Of a stretch of DNA of 64,000 nucleotides, positions 1-11,426 are shown in pieces. Position 1 is the stretch's first letter, and every line of letters begins with the position of its first letter. Under the pieces are notes generated by a model. It worked only from the letters and a program-made list of their open reading frames with translations, did not search any database and was not told the origin of the DNA. The position numbers were made by a program, and so were the translations under genes. This DNA is from Castanea sativa (lineage: Eukaryota > Streptophyta > Magnoliopsida > Fagales > Fagaceae): assembly GCF_040712315.1 (NCBI RefSeq), contig NC_134015.1, forward strand, positions 25,545,614 to 25,609,613, written 5' to 3'.

Positions 1-315
1 CTGAGCTTCTTTGGTTACGATGGCTTCTTACAGACTTAGGTGTGTCTACATCCTCTGCTACACCTCTTTATTGTGATAATCAGAGTGCCATTCACATTGC
101 TCATAATGATGTCTTCCATGAACGGACTAAACATATTGAGATTGATTGTCATTTTATCCGTTATCATCTTGTTCATGGTGCTCTCAAGCTCTTCTCCGTC
201 TCCTCCAAAGATCAACTTGCAGACATCTTCACCAAGTCTCATCCTAAGGGACGCCTTCGTGATTTGGTTGACAACCTCAAGTTGGTCTCACATCCACCTT
301 GAGTTTGAGGGGGGC
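1..315 (+). pseudogene. Ty1/copia retrotransposon 3' end (RNase H C-terminus)
   Basis: Frame 42-302 encodes the C-terminal RNase H part of a Ty1/copia polyprotein. The diagnostic strings are YCDNQSAIHIAHN, HERTKHIEIDCHFIR and DIFTKSHP, followed by the usual short tail. It is cut by the window edge, so the upstream state is unknown. A purine-rich polypurine tract (GTTTGAGGGGGGC, about 303-315) directly precedes a TGTTA start, as expected where plus-strand DNA synthesis is primed at a 3' LTR. This part is open, but what follows is a rearranged series of LTRs, so I treat it as a relic. Confidence 0.85.
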
Positions 316-518
316 TGTTAACGTACACTCATATGTGGGCTTGGCCCATTTAGATCACTTACTTGTACTGCACACTGTACTACTTGTACTGCACACTGTA
401 CTACTTGTACTGCACTCATATTTACTTGTACAGCACTCATATGCCTCCTATATAAAGGCACTCATGTATATTATTTTACTTGAGAAATACAATACTATTC
501 AATTCAGTATTTCTAACA
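316..518 (+). repeat. Copia LTR 1 (203 bp), bordered by PPT and PBS
   Basis: It starts TGTTAACG and ends TTCTAACA, so it has TG...CA ends with a short inverted repeat (TGTTA/TAACA). A polypurine tract lies immediately upstream. A primer binding site, TGGTATCAGAGC (519-530, initiator-tRNA-Met type), lies immediately downstream. An LTR with both neighbours must sit between two element bodies. Inside are about three tandem copies of a 21-bp unit with CTTGTACTGCACACTGTA (about 361-420) and a TATA box (TATATAAAGG, 449-458) that would mark the U3/R promoter. Confidence 0.8.
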
Positions 519-808
519 TGGTATCAGAGCTGCCTTCCTACGGCTATGGTTTTCTGTCCTTACGGTGTATTAAGAGCAATCTTTGTCTTCCTCAGTGTTC
601 CTTCGCTGCGTTCATCTTCTTTGGCTTTCTACTGCTGCCGTCAAATCTCTCCGGTATAGTCATGCCACCGATAGAAGTCGCATCAACACTGCAAGACCAT
701 TGTCTTCTTCAAACCACCGTCACAGAGCCAAACTTCATTCAAGGGATCTTCTCAACCTTATCAAATCTCAAGGTTTCATCAAGCTTCCACCTTGAATTTG
801 AGAGGGGG
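519..808 (+). mobile_element. Copia leader fused to 3' end of another element
   Basis: The stretch begins with the PBS of LTR 1. It ends in a second polypurine tract (TTGAATTTGAGAGGGGG, 792-808) preceded by a motif like the end of a copia polyprotein region. Only about 290 bp separate the PBS from this PPT, so the gag-pol body is missing. Internal deletion or template switching between related elements is inferred. Confidence 0.6.
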
Positions 809-1105
809 TGTTAGAGATATATTAGTCCATTAGCATAAGCCCAAGCCTAAGTTTACTTTGTGTGCAAGCCAAGTTTCCTACTTGTACTAGAAGTCTATTA
901 GTTTAGGGTTTAGTCTGCTATATATACACATGTTATCGTTCATTGTAACACAGGATTTGTTCTACACTCTAATATATTATTGATGTAGCCCTTTAGGGTT
1001 TCCTCCATGGATGTAAGCCGTTAGGCTGAACCACGTAATCCTTTTGTGTTATTGTGTTCTATACTTTATGCTTTCGCTTCCGCATCCATAATAGCATATT
1101 CAACA
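809..1105 (+). repeat. Copia LTR 2 (297 bp)
   Basis: It starts TGTTAGAGATAT after a polypurine tract and ends TTCAACA. It contains a TATA-like CTATATATACAC near 918-930 and the U5-like text ending before 1105. It is followed by TGGTGTATCAATGC (1106-1119), a decayed relative of the TGGTATCAGAGC PBS. It differs in sequence and length from LTR 1, so it comes from a different copia family. Confidence 0.7.
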
Positions 1106-1119
1106 TGGTGTATCAATGC

Positions 1120-1783
1120 TAATATTTAACAAACTCTAATATGAAAGAACTGAAAAACCCCATATTAAAAAATAAATAAAAATAAAAACTACCCACACTC
1201 CTTTCATACCCTTCAAAAGGTGGAAATTTTTTTATTATATATAAATAAACTATCAAAATTCATATTTACCACTGCAATTCAAATACAGCCTAAAAACATA
1301 AAATAAAAAGAGAAAAAAAGTTGCCCACATAGACTAACAGAAAGAGAGTGTACTTACAAATATTTTATCAAACACTCGGTGCATGTGTTTGTTGGAATCC
1401 CAAATGATAACATAATAGCAATGAAAAGAGCGTGCTTTTGAGGAGAGTCCAATCCCAATTTGCAAAAACTTTTATTTTGAAAAAAAAAAGAAAAAAAAAA
1501 AGAACAGAACTACAGAAAGATTGAAACCTAGTGAAAATCTGCAGACAAACTGAGAAGGTTGAAGAAAGAAAAAACAAAAACTTAAATTTAGAGAAAAGAT
1601 AGAGGAAAAGCAAGAGTACCTCAAAAAATAGAATCAAGATCATCGATAATAAAAATGGAAGACCGAATGGTGGGAGCAATGGCTTGAGTAAGGTCCAATT
1701 CGCAAGGGCGACCAAGTATTCAATTTTTATGTCTGTGGTCATGCGGGTCTTAACTTTTCAGTTTGGGGTTTTTTAGAAATTAA
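1120..1783. other. Intergenic, no gene recognised
   Basis: AT-rich DNA after the copia LTR, with A-rich runs near 1480-1502. The open frames in it are low-complexity (Phe/Leu-rich) and match nothing I know. Confidence 0.5.
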
Positions 1784-2095
1784 GGGTCCGTTTGGATAGA
1801 ACTTATTGCTGAAAACTGAAAACACTGTAGCAAAATAATTTTTAAATGTGTGAATAGTACCGTGAGACCTATTTTTAATAAAAAATAATCTATAAAGTGA
1901 AGTTTGTGAGTCCCATGAACAGTACACGGGACCCACAAATGTGCTGAAAGTCAATAAAATGCGGCTACTGTTCATGTACAGTAACATGAACAGTAGCCTT
2001 GTCCCCTGTGAAACGCGTGCAGCAGAAGGAAAAAAAAAAAAAAAAAAAACGCTGAACGCAGATGCCCCTTTTTTCATCTGTATCCAAACTCAGCC
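1784..2095. mobile_element. Non-autonomous element, family A copy 1 (GGTCCGTTTGGAT termini)
   Basis: The left end is GGGTCCGTTTGGATA. The right end read in reverse is GGCTGAGTTTGGATA. The interior has the same opening words as copies at 13409 and 36042 (GAAAACACTGTAGCAAAATA, then ATAATTTTTAAATG) plus several ACTGTTCATG / CATGAACAGT inverted words and an A-run at 2030-2049. It is probably a hAT-like MITE; the superfamily is from general resemblance only. Confidence 0.65.
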
Positions 2096-2327
2096 TAAGT
2101 ATCAAAACATGTAGTCGGGTTTTCAAAGGTGAACTTTGCTGTTTTTATTCAACAAATTAAATAATGTTAAAAATTAAAATAGGGTGTAAATTTGTGGAGG
2201 CTGCAAAGTTAAGGCGACACATTCTCAAAAAGTCAACAAATAGTCAAAAGCCTTCGTTTATAGTATATGTATAGATGATTTACCATTCACGTACATTAGG
2301 CTCTGAGGGGCTACGCATGTACATGTA

Positions 2328-2366
<39 letters not shown>

Positions 2367-3823
2367 CAATATTCATTGCAAATTAGTTAAAATAGGTTAT
2401 GAGATCGATAGTTGTTGTTTGAAGGCTACGGGATTGTGAAGACTTGCTTGACCCAACTTCAAGCCCTGCTCAAGCGATCATTAAAATTAGGAAAAGATTA
2501 ATTCGACCATAAATCGAATGAAGTTATGAAATTTTCAGTTCTAATTCTTCTTCAATGCCTATTAAAAGTAAACCTATACCTATCTATAAATACCCTTCCA
2601 TGCACAATTTTCAGGGTGAGAGGATTTTTCGATTAAGGCTCTCTCAACAGTAGTATACTATCGTTGAGAGAGCCTTAATCGAAAAACCCTCTCTTTTGTG
2701 TTTCACTTTGTGAGTTTTTACCAAGTGAGTGTTATGTTTTTCATTTTAAGTACAAAATTTCTTAACCTCTACTAATGAGTCCATTGGTGTATCAAGTTTT
2801 GGGTTGATGTATACAATTTCGTTCTTGTTCGAAATTGAGACAGCCCGAATTCAATGTTTTTGTGTGTGTGTGTGTGTGTGTGATCTGTCTAACCAGTTAT
2901 GTCATTGCTGACAACTAATATGTTGTGTTGTTTATATTATTTTAATAAATTGTATGTTAAAAATAGAAGATTTGATGTAGAGTATATTGTAAAGTGAACT
3001 ATTAAAATAGATAAATTAGCATTTTGAGGTGCTAAAAGTTATATATTTTAGCATATTTGATGTGAATAATGTATAAAATCTAAGCGGCTGTATCTAAATT
3101 TTATTATTTGAAAAGTAGATTCAATTGAAAATAGGTTAAGGAAGCTTGAAACTTCCCAGATAGCTCACTAAAGTCTTTGCAACAACTTTAATTTCATAGA
3201 AGGTATACAAATTATATCATACTTTCAAAACTCATAGTTTGTGCTTATTTTCACAGATTTTGAGGTTGTAGAAGAAAAATAATTTTCTAAAATATTATTC
3301 GAAAAAAGGAAAGAAAAAAAAAATTAAAAATTTTGTTGATAATTTTTTGGCTAAAATGCAAAACTTATTTTTTATATTTATATTTCACCAAAATTCATAT
3401 TAGTCCTTTAACTTTGTTTTCATATATTTCAATCTTCTAACTTCTAAGTTTATTCAATTAAAACATTTCTATCAACTTTTGTTATATGTTGTGGTTAATT
3501 TTTTAATTTTTAAGTTTTTCTTTAATTTTTTTTTAAATTTTTTAAAAAAAGTCAATTAATGATTGAAAAGTATTTTTCAAAATTTTTTTTTTCAAAAAAA
3601 TTTTAACAAAAGTTTATGAAAATGCCTTGATTGAATAAATCTGAAACTTAGACGACTGAAATAAATGAAAACAAAATTAAAATACTAAATGAATTTTGAA
3701 AAAATTTTGAGGGTGGGTTTTGCATTTTAGCATTTTTTTTTTTTAATTGAGATGTCAAAATCTTTTTCCTCTCATCTTTTTCTGCAAAATAATAAATAAA
3801 TAATAAAAATCAAAATTGATTAC
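2096..3823. other. Intergenic; microsatellites and a hairpin
   Basis: No gene seen. It contains (TA)n at about 2330-2361, (TG)n at about 2862-2881, a near-perfect hairpin at 2618-2693 (separate entry) and AT-rich DNA from 3260 to 3800. Exons 3 and 4 of the b561 relic would be expected in this interval; I looked for them and did not find them. Confidence 0.5.
2618..2693. other. Near-perfect hairpin, about 38-bp arms
   Basis: The arm running from GAGAGG at 2618 is repeated in reverse complement ending at 2693 (CCCTCTC). Only an A:C mismatch near 2624 and two weak pairs near the apex break it. The identical core of the two arms includes CGATTAAGGCTCTCTCAAC. A TATA-like TCTATAAATACCC at 2582-2594 lies about 30 bp upstream of the hairpin. 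It could be a transcribed hairpin, or the R region of an unrecognised LTR. Confidence 0.6.
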
Positions 3824-4147
3824 CTTCTCCAGTTAAAACAGGGCCAATTATAGTTAGAAGTATATGAACCTGCAGTAAATGGAAGGAAAAGAAAAATGAA
3901 GTCTAGCAAATTTTCAGCAAGATATTAATAATTTCATCGAATATATATATGTGCATGCAAGAATTGTTTACTAACTGACATTAAGTATCATCCACTTGCT
4001 GTCGGATTTGAAATTGATGCTTTGTCGTCGAAAGTGTAGGATCCAAACAAGAGCTAGCTAGGATTGTCACTGCTATAGCTAACACATGAGCAAATATTGT
4101 GACTGGGTTTGCTGAGACTTGGTATCTACGACTTGTATAGTTACCAT
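3824..4147 (-). pseudogene. Truncated cytochrome b561 pseudogene (exons 1-2)
   Basis: Two exon relics read on the minus strand. Exon 1 (about 3980-4147) carries ANPVTIFAHVLAIAVTIL in one frame, then LVWILHFRRQSINFKSD...MILN in another. The frame is broken at 4052-4059, where AGCT is present twice in tandem. A second frame change lies close to the presumed ATG (4145-4147). Exon 1 ends AAT|GT at 3980/3979, the same place and phase as the intact gene. Exon 2 (3824-3869) reads VHILLTIIGPVLTGE with AG before it and GAAG|GT after it, one codon shorter than the intact exon. The haem-ligand His of VHP is kept but the Pro is lost. Exons 3 and 4 are absent. It lies about 3.9 kb downstream of, and in the same orientation as, the working copy, so an old tandem duplicate is likely. 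Confidence 0.75.
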
Positions 4148-4914
4148 TGCACCTACCTGAATCTCTAAGTTTGTGTCTTGATAGAGAGAAGTGAGACACT
4201 TGTAAATTTAGTCTCAACATGAGACCTCATTGCTTTCATAAATGGGTGTAATATTGCATGATTCAATTCCACGAATAGGTGTTAGCTCCAACTGAAAATC
4301 GATCTTACACTATATAATATAATGTTGTCTTGCAGTGTTTTCGAAAGTACATTATACAAAGCAAATATGCCTTTTCGTTTTACTAGATTTTTTAAAACCA
4401 ATTGTATATTTATTGATTGCACCATGTGGAATAGGTGTTCCAATGTCCAATCCAATATAAAATTTGACTATTAAAAGATATATTTCCACTGATTCGTTGT
4501 CAATACCAGTACACCACTTCCTCATCTCCAACCAAAACTAGGCACCATCTTTGCCAAATGCCACAAGTTTTAGCCATAGGGTGGCCATACTCTTGGCAAA
4601 AAAAAAATTGTTTAGCAAAAACCAAGTTTTTGTATTAGTCTAACGAAATACAACTTTTTATATTTATTTTTATGTCAAGTAAATCCCAGATGCACAAACC
4701 ACCTGCTTAGACCCGTGTATTGGATGAGTTTGAATGAATTCAGAATTAGGGTTTGAATCTGGAACAATTGGATTTATTACTCTTATAATGAACCCATGAC
4801 CTCTAAACCAATTTCTTTTCTTTTCTTATTTTAAGAATAAAACATTTTGGAAATTAAATTATTACATTTTTTTGAAACTCTTCAACATTTAATAATGTAG
4901 AGAAGAATGAGTAA
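4148..4914. other. Intergenic, no gene recognised
   Basis: AT-rich, no coding sequence or clear repeat seen apart from short A/T runs. Confidence 0.4.
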
Positions 4915-5726
4915 TCTATATATATATGAAGCTTTTGAAACTCTCACAATTTTTCACATCAGCACAATATTTAAATAAAATTATCATTTTATTTAAATAA
5001 AATTATTATTTTTAGTTCAAACTTAACCAAGAGTGAAACTCTATCTCTCTAATAAGTCCAACTTACTCATCATTATCATTTTTTTTTAAATAAAATTATT
5101 TTTGTTTATTAAAACTTAATAAGGAGTGAAACTTTATCTCTCTAATAAGTTCAACTTAAACTCAAACTCACACATTGATAATCTATATAAAAACAAAAAT
5201 TATGATAGGACTAAAAAAAAAAAGACTAACGTTTAAAAAACAGAGACTCACGTTGGTAATCTTGGGTTTGGTTTTTGGGTTGAAATTTCTATTAATTATT
5301 TTTTTTTTATATTGTATATGGTAGATAAAACATCTCTATTTTTTTTAAGAAAAATCAAAGATGCAACCTATGTCTTCTAGCTTAAGGAATGATAAATTTT
5401 TATTTCGTACGTTATATATAAATTTGTTGAATTTGGTTTGGTTCTAAAGTAGAATTTGGGAATTCTATAAATTTTGAAGTTTTAAGTCTTGGAGTTTTTG
5501 GTATTTGTGTTTCAGTAAGTTGATCTTAATTCTTCATCTCAAATGCTTTTTATTTAAGTTCATGTGATTTTTTGTTTTCTTATTAAAAGCTATATTTTTG
5601 GTTGGTTAATTATTTGTTTGGATTAATTTCCATTAATTATTTTTTTTCATAATGTCTATTTACTCATTGTTGAATTTTCTTTTGGAATCAATAGTTTTTC
5701 CATGCATCGCATGGGTTAGCAACTAG
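4915..5726 (+). mobile_element. Non-autonomous Helitron, 812 bp
   Basis: It begins TCTATATATATATGAAG directly after an A and ends CTAG directly before a T, the classic A|TC...CTAG|T Helitron borders with no target duplication. A small 3' hairpin (CCATGCATCGCATGG, 5700-5714) sits about 10 bp before the CTAG end, as in known Helitrons. Inside, about 110 bp are duplicated in tandem (around 4960-5060 and 5075-5160), each containing GAGTGAAACT followed by ATCTCTCTAATAAG. No RepHel coding sequence is present. Confidence 0.75.
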
Positions 5727-7890
5727 TTAATATAATATAATTGAGCACATACACATTAGACTTAGATATTTTGGAGTTAAAGTGTGTCTCTATATGTTTT
5801 ATTGATTATTTAAGGGAACTCCTCAAAGTGTTTATCTTGAGAACATATATATTATATATGCGGTTATTGTCAACAGGTATCTATATATAATGGTTTCTTG
5901 TAACTTTTAAAATTTTAGTAAGCTTTTAAAACATAAGAATCTTATAATTTTACATTTTTAAAATAGTAAGAATCTCTTATTATTATTTTTTTTTTTTGAA
6001 AATATATAAGTGAATAAACAAAATCTTCTAAAAAAATTGTTTAATCCAAATTATAAATAACAATAAGAACATGATATTAGGAATGATTTCACAAAGTTAT
6101 ATAATTACGTGAATGCATTGTCCTTAAATGTTGATTTATGCTACTTAGAGTAAAAAACAATGTGACCGGTTCTCAAGTCAAACAACTCCCAAGATCAAAC
6201 TATGTGTTTGACTCACTTCCTCACACAAAAATTAAGAACAAACTTCTAACAAATGCCTTTCCTTTTAATTAATCAAGAAAATATTTTGAAGTAGAGAGAA
6301 ATATGTGGGAGAGAGCAAGAACACTTGAGGAAGGTCATTTGATCGAGAAAGCAATAATAGAAATAATAGAAAAATTGTTATGATGGTGTGTTAAATAAAT
6401 CTCTGACTTGGTCAGAAAATAATAGAATAGTATACTAGCTTAGAAGAGAACCTAAGCACCAATGAGCAAAAATAAACGATCACAAACGGATATAAAAGCC
6501 CATAAACTGGTGGATTGCACATTTGTGAGATAGATAATAACCATGTCTACATTGGGCCCCATATCATAAGATATCAAAGGGAGTCCACAATAGTTTATAA
6601 ACACAAATAAGAACACACTCACAACAAGGTTCTAGTGTTTGAAACCCAACCATATCAACAATGTCCACATTTTATAAACACCAATTAGGAAAGGAAAGTA
6701 ACTTAAGAAAGCATGCATCACTTGGATTCAGATCCTCTAGATTTTTTAGGGTATTCTACCAATAAATTTCCTTAAAATCCTAACCATTCTTTATGATTTA
6801 AGAGTTTAGATTCTGTCATGTCAACATTTCACTAATAATACTCTTAAAATAATATAATAATGTGACAAACAAAACAATTAAAATTATTGTTAGTGGAATG
6901 CTGATATGGCAAAATCTAGATCATTAAATCATTAAAGAATTGTTAAGATTTAAAGAAATCTATTTGATAGAATAGCCTAGGAAATCTAGACAATCTAAAT
7001 CCACATCACTTTGGTGCCAAAAGTTTTAACCATACCTAGGATAAATAGGTAGATTAGGATAAACAAGTGAGTCCCCATTTATCCAATTATCGCCCATAAA
7101 AATTTTGGAAATTCAAAGGATGTTGATGGACTTCATGATCTTATAAAAGACCCAAATAGTTTGCCAAAAAGCTTGAAATTGGACATATTTTGTTTAAATA
7201 CCAATTAAATAATATTTTATTTACTTGAAATATATTCTTCTTGTTTTTGTTAGATGCAAAATTACTAATTAAAAGTAATATCTATAAATTATAATAACTA
7301 GATTAAAAAAAGAACTAATGTATATAGAGCAATAGCAATTGATTTATAAAATGTACTATTATAACCTCACAAAATCATAAAAATATTTAACAGTCTCAGC
7401 TTGTATAAATAAAGATGGATTTATTAAATTGCTCAATTAGTTAGATAAAAGAACACTATATGACTAAAAGAAACTATTGGGTTAAGCAATCAAATAATAA
7501 CAAATTATGCTTGAAAATTTTAATGAAATTATATACATATTTAGTAGTAATTAGTTTATATATATAAGAGGTTATTTATTGGATCTCAAAGAAAAATGGC
7601 TCTTAAGAATCAAAATTAATTTTCTCAAAAAAAAAAAAGCATCAAAATGATGTAGCTATTTTTTAGTTCATATTAAATATTATAAATGTAAAGGTGTATC
7701 TATTGAGTATTTACACATCATTTTAATTATTAAATGATGTTTCGGTCTGTATATCGTTAGATTCACGAAATACAGTCTTAACAATAAGAATGGGCCAACA
7801 AAAAATCTTAATTATGAAATAAACTTTCTGTTTTCAAGTGAAACGGAGTCGAATTATTAAGCCATGAGAATTTTTGTGAATCCAAAAATA
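5727..7890. other. Intergenic, no gene recognised
   Basis: AT-rich. 6725-7010 contains partly inverted text around CTAGATT and ATTAAATCATTAAAG that looks like an old inverted-repeat element without clear ends. An A-run insertion at about 7617-7640 (TTTTCTCAAAA...) is flanked by ATCAAAAT on both sides. Nothing coding was found. Confidence 0.4.
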
Positions 7891-7896
7891 TTTATT
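7891..7896 (-). terminator. Possible polyadenylation signal of the b561 gene
   Basis: AATAAA on the minus strand, 139 nt beyond the stop codon of the b561 gene. This is a plausible plant 3' UTR length, but the hexamer is common in AT-rich DNA. Confidence 0.35.
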
Positions 7897-8034
7897 AGGG
7901 GTGAATGGCAAGCCATTCAAACAATCAACACACACCGGTCCTCGTGGGACAACTTAATTACAAAACTTACAATAATATAGGTAGACAGCAATCAAACTTG
8001 AGATGATTGAAAGAAAGAAAACATAGAAATCACG

Positions 8035-9380
8035 CTAATAATTACTATACAGAGTATAATAACCAAGAGCAACCGAGAGATCAACAAAGATGCCAAAGAA
8101 TAAAATGGCCAGTCCAGTAAAGTTGAGCAAACGCGATTCATGTTGATGTGGCGAGAGCTGCAGGAAAGTAGACTTCTCCAACAGCCCTGTGAGAGCTGCG
8201 CATATTGCCATGTATAAGAGTGCCCTTCCCCCACACAAATGCCATGGCTTAAATTTATTTCTTGTTGGAATTGAAGCTTTTGGAAACATGAATGTAAAGA
8301 AACCAAACACCCACTGCAAAACAAAGATCATCGACAAATGTGTGAGACTTCTTTTGTTTTTTTTTATTTTTTTTTTTATATATATATAAATGAAAGTTTG
8401 GAAAATGTACTAGTAAAGTATTAGGCCACATTTTTTTTCGGGGGGGGGGGGGGGGGGGTGGAGTCTTTTGTGTTCTTTGGATGATTTTGTCCCAAGTTTT
8501 TCGTGTTTAAACACAGTTATAGGTAAAACTTGGGTTGTTACCTGCAAACAAAACATGCAGATAGTTGTTATGCCAATCCATGAATGCAAGCTATACACAT
8601 CTTCCTTGTATATCATGTCATGGTACTTGAAAGCAGCGCTTATCCCAACAATGGCAAGAACTATAGCAAGCAAGTGAAGTAGCATGTGAACTGTTTTCTT
8701 AACGTGATGTGCTGCACCTACTGTTTTGTATGCCATCATTGCTGCTCAGAACACCAAACTCAAGTTAGTGTTAACAGAATATAGTGTAAATTATATATTG
8801 ATTGATCTAAAAGTTTGAACTGTTAGAAAATTATGAATTTAATCATTTATTAATAATTCTAACATGAACCAATGATAAAAATTAGCAAGTTCAATTAAAT
8901 CAATGGAGTTTGTTTGGTCTCCAAAGGCTCCAAACTAAATAAAAAGAAATTCATATTTTACAAAAACTAGCAATTTCTGTTTCGGATAAAGATAGATTCT
9001 AATTAAGTTTGCAATTTTAAGCATGTTCTATGATTTTTTTTTCTCGAATAAAAAGCATTGAGAGAGCTAAAATATATACCTTCACCACCAAGAAAAATCA
9101 AACTAAAGAACATAAGAAATGGGTGAACCTGCCAAAAAAGAAAAAGATTTCAAGATTTCCCTTATAATTATACCATGAACTAGAATGAACATTGCTAGAA
9201 TAAGCAAATTATAAGTAATTGTTTTACATTGAAAACTAGGTCTGGATTGTTAGATTCATAATTCAGGCCCCCCCGATAATGCAACAACCAAATAAGAATG
9301 AGAATTAAAGCCGTAATGCCAAAAAAGTGTGCCACATAAGTTAATCGAGAGGCTGCGCCATAGTATTCTGATCTGTCCAT
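8035..9380 (-). CDS. Cytochrome b561, transmembrane ascorbate ferrireductase
   Basis: Four exons: 9380-9228, 9128-9080, 8741-8542 and 8313-8035 (stop 8037-8035), total 226 codons, all borders GT/AG. The family moves electrons from cytosolic ascorbate across a membrane (tonoplast or plasma membrane) to monodehydroascorbate or ferric chelates. Visible: start [33 protein letters not shown] near residue 32; [16 protein letters not shown] (52-67); [11 protein letters not shown] (82-92); YSLHSWIG (117-124); PWHLCGG (157-163). The four haem ligands are present as H53, H86, H120 and H159, with the spacing usual in plant members. Helices are strongly hydrophobic and the length is normal. An alternative AG 3 nt away at exon 3 would add one Ala. 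It is closest in feel to the shorter plant paralogues ('ferrireductase 3/4'), but the exact orthologue cannot be fixed here. Intron 3 holds a G-run (about 8441-8458) that may be an assembly weak point. Confidence 0.92.
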
Positions 9381-10437
9381 GGCAGGAAGGAGCTAGATGG
9401 GTGTCAAGCTGAAGAAGATTTTTGTTTCTTAAAAATGAAATTGTGTTTAAATTTGAATGCCTTTGGTTCTGACAGTAATTGTTGAGTGAGTTCTTATAGA
9501 AATCTCTTCCCTAAAGCTTAAAGAGTAAATGGTAAATACATTGTTCTTGGGATTACTTGTTGGGTTTGGTATCTTGAATATTGAGGAAACTTTGTGCTTT
9601 AGCAAAGCACCAACAAAATGAAGCAGCCCCAGTTGTACCAAAGGACTTATTCTCTTCTACTGGCATAACGAACATTAATTCTACAAGAAAGAATCAGAGA
9701 CCTCCAATCATTAGTTCTTGATGGCCTACATGTAGTTAAAGTTATTCACCTTACATAAAAGTTAAAGTGTGCACGCGAAAGCTCAGAGAGTAGTTAAGAT
9801 CAATTTTGATTTGTTTATGCCATTCATAGTATAGCAATTCAAGAGGTGGGAAAACTTATTTGATTGTAAGAATGAACAAAAATGTTAATCAGTACTTAAT
9901 TGTAAGGCATGTATTTGTTGTTATGACACAGACTTTAGAAGACAACATGTCCCAACAGATTGCAAAAAGTATGAATATTTTTTTTAAACAAAAGGAATCA
10001 GGGGAAAAGAAAAAGATAGGAAAAAAGGAATTATAATTAGATTAAGAGCAGGTTAAAGTATCATCTATTCACGCTGATAACCAAAGAATCCTAGGCAAAC
10101 AAATTACTGTAATACTTTACACCATGTTAAAATACAAGTATCACTGCTTTACGTTTCATTTGTTTTGATGGGGAATAAGAGGCTTTGTTCAAAATGACTT
10201 GTTAGCTAGAAAATTTACTTATTTTTAAATGTTTAGTTGCAACTCTAAAATAAGCAAATAAATAAATGCTATTATTGATTGTTTAGCTCATATGGAAGAT
10301 CATTAATATTTTTTGTAATTCCATTACATTAACAAAAATATTCATTTATGAAAGCATATCCCAAATGGAAAATTTTTTTCTATGACAAAACTCAAATTTT
10401 GAATCTATGCAAAAAGCCAAAAAGGGAAGTGGCTATT
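9381..10437. other. Upstream flank of the b561 gene
   Basis: It should hold the b561 promoter and 5' leader on the minus strand. A 64-codon open frame at 9447-9641 (minus) has no recognisable domain and is most likely leader or chance. No convincing TATA box was assigned. Confidence 0.4.
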
Positions 10438-10612
10438 TAATTATGGGAAAATTATTGAATATTTTGGGAATACCATAAATGCGTACTCCCCTCTCTCATA
10501 TGAATTGTGGGTCTCACCATAAATTTAATTAGTAGGACCCACAGTTATGTAAGAGGGAAGAAGTACGCATTTATGGTACTCTGAGAGTACCCAATATTTA
10601 CTCATAATTATG
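10438..10612. mobile_element. Small inverted-repeat MITE
   Basis: The arms are mirror images: ACCATAAATGCGTACT with CTCTC and a GTGGGTC block on the left, and GACCCACA with AGTACGCATTTATGGT on the right. TAATTATG occurs just outside both ends and could be the target duplication. A weaker relative, interrupted by (CA)n, spans about 43490-43730. Confidence 0.6.
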
Positions 10613-10669
10613 TGTTACTTTTGAACACAAGTCTAGCTAGGAACAACATCCTCTAGAGTTCCTAAGCGT

Positions 10670-10770
10670 CCATTTGGTACATGTATTTAAACAATAGTTT
10701 TCAATTTTTAAACAATATTACACGTATTTTCACACATTTTTTATACTAAAACAAACACTTTCAAAAGTCA
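10670..10770. repeat. Decayed family-C repeat
   Basis: CGTCCATTTGGTACATGTATTTAAACAATAG resembles the left end of the element at 44881 (GTCCGTTTGGTATATGTGTTTAAA). No right end was found. Confidence 0.35.
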
Positions 10771-10922
10771 AAGTCAAGTCTTTCACACATTAGTCTCATC
10801 AATTCCCTAGAATTTCTAGAAACTCTAGAGGATTAGTTTCAAAAAAATAAATTAAACTTGGCCCATATTAAATTCAAAATCCAATTCATTGGTTTAATTT
10901 CTAATTTAAAGTAACAAAAGTT

Positions 10923-10938
10923 TTCTCAAAAAAAAAAA
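10923..10938 (+). repeat. Micro-insertion TTCTC(A)n with 15-bp direct repeats
   Basis: The 16-nt insert TTCTCAAAAAAAAAAA is flanked by AAAGTAACAAAAGTT at 10908-10922 and 10939-10953. It has the shape of a retroposed tail with a target-site duplication. Confidence 0.65.
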
Positions 10939-11426
10939 AAAGTAACAAAAGTTCTTTTTTGAAAAATAAAAATAAAAAAATAGATAGTTGCGGGCATACT
11001 AAGGTTTTTTTATAGACTTGGCATGCTAAAGTTGATAAATATAAAGTGGAACACTTCCACGTATGATCTTTATTCCTTATTAGTATTAGCAATAATTAGT
11101 AATTACGGTCATAGCAAGGATCAAGAAAGCAAAATTGAGGAAATAATGATGACAGCAACTCAGCAAAGACATGAACAAGAATCATGCAAATCCTACTCAA
11201 CCATCCTTACGTGAGAATTGTAAACAAATGACAGTCACATAGTATACACAATTGTATAATTTGAATTGGAATATTTATTGTAACCAACTCCCTAAAGATA
11301 TATGTTGTACTTTTTTATAACAAAAATTAGGGAAGTCTATATCCTACCAGTACCTGCTATATTAGGGAAATATACCATATTGATCATTAAATCAATATTA
11401 GTATCTCTCTAAAAAGTATTAGATGA

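Noticed and set aside
1368..2077. Minus-strand frames of 112-124 codons
   Set aside because: Phe/Leu-rich translations of A-rich DNA; one runs through a MITE and its poly(A) tract.
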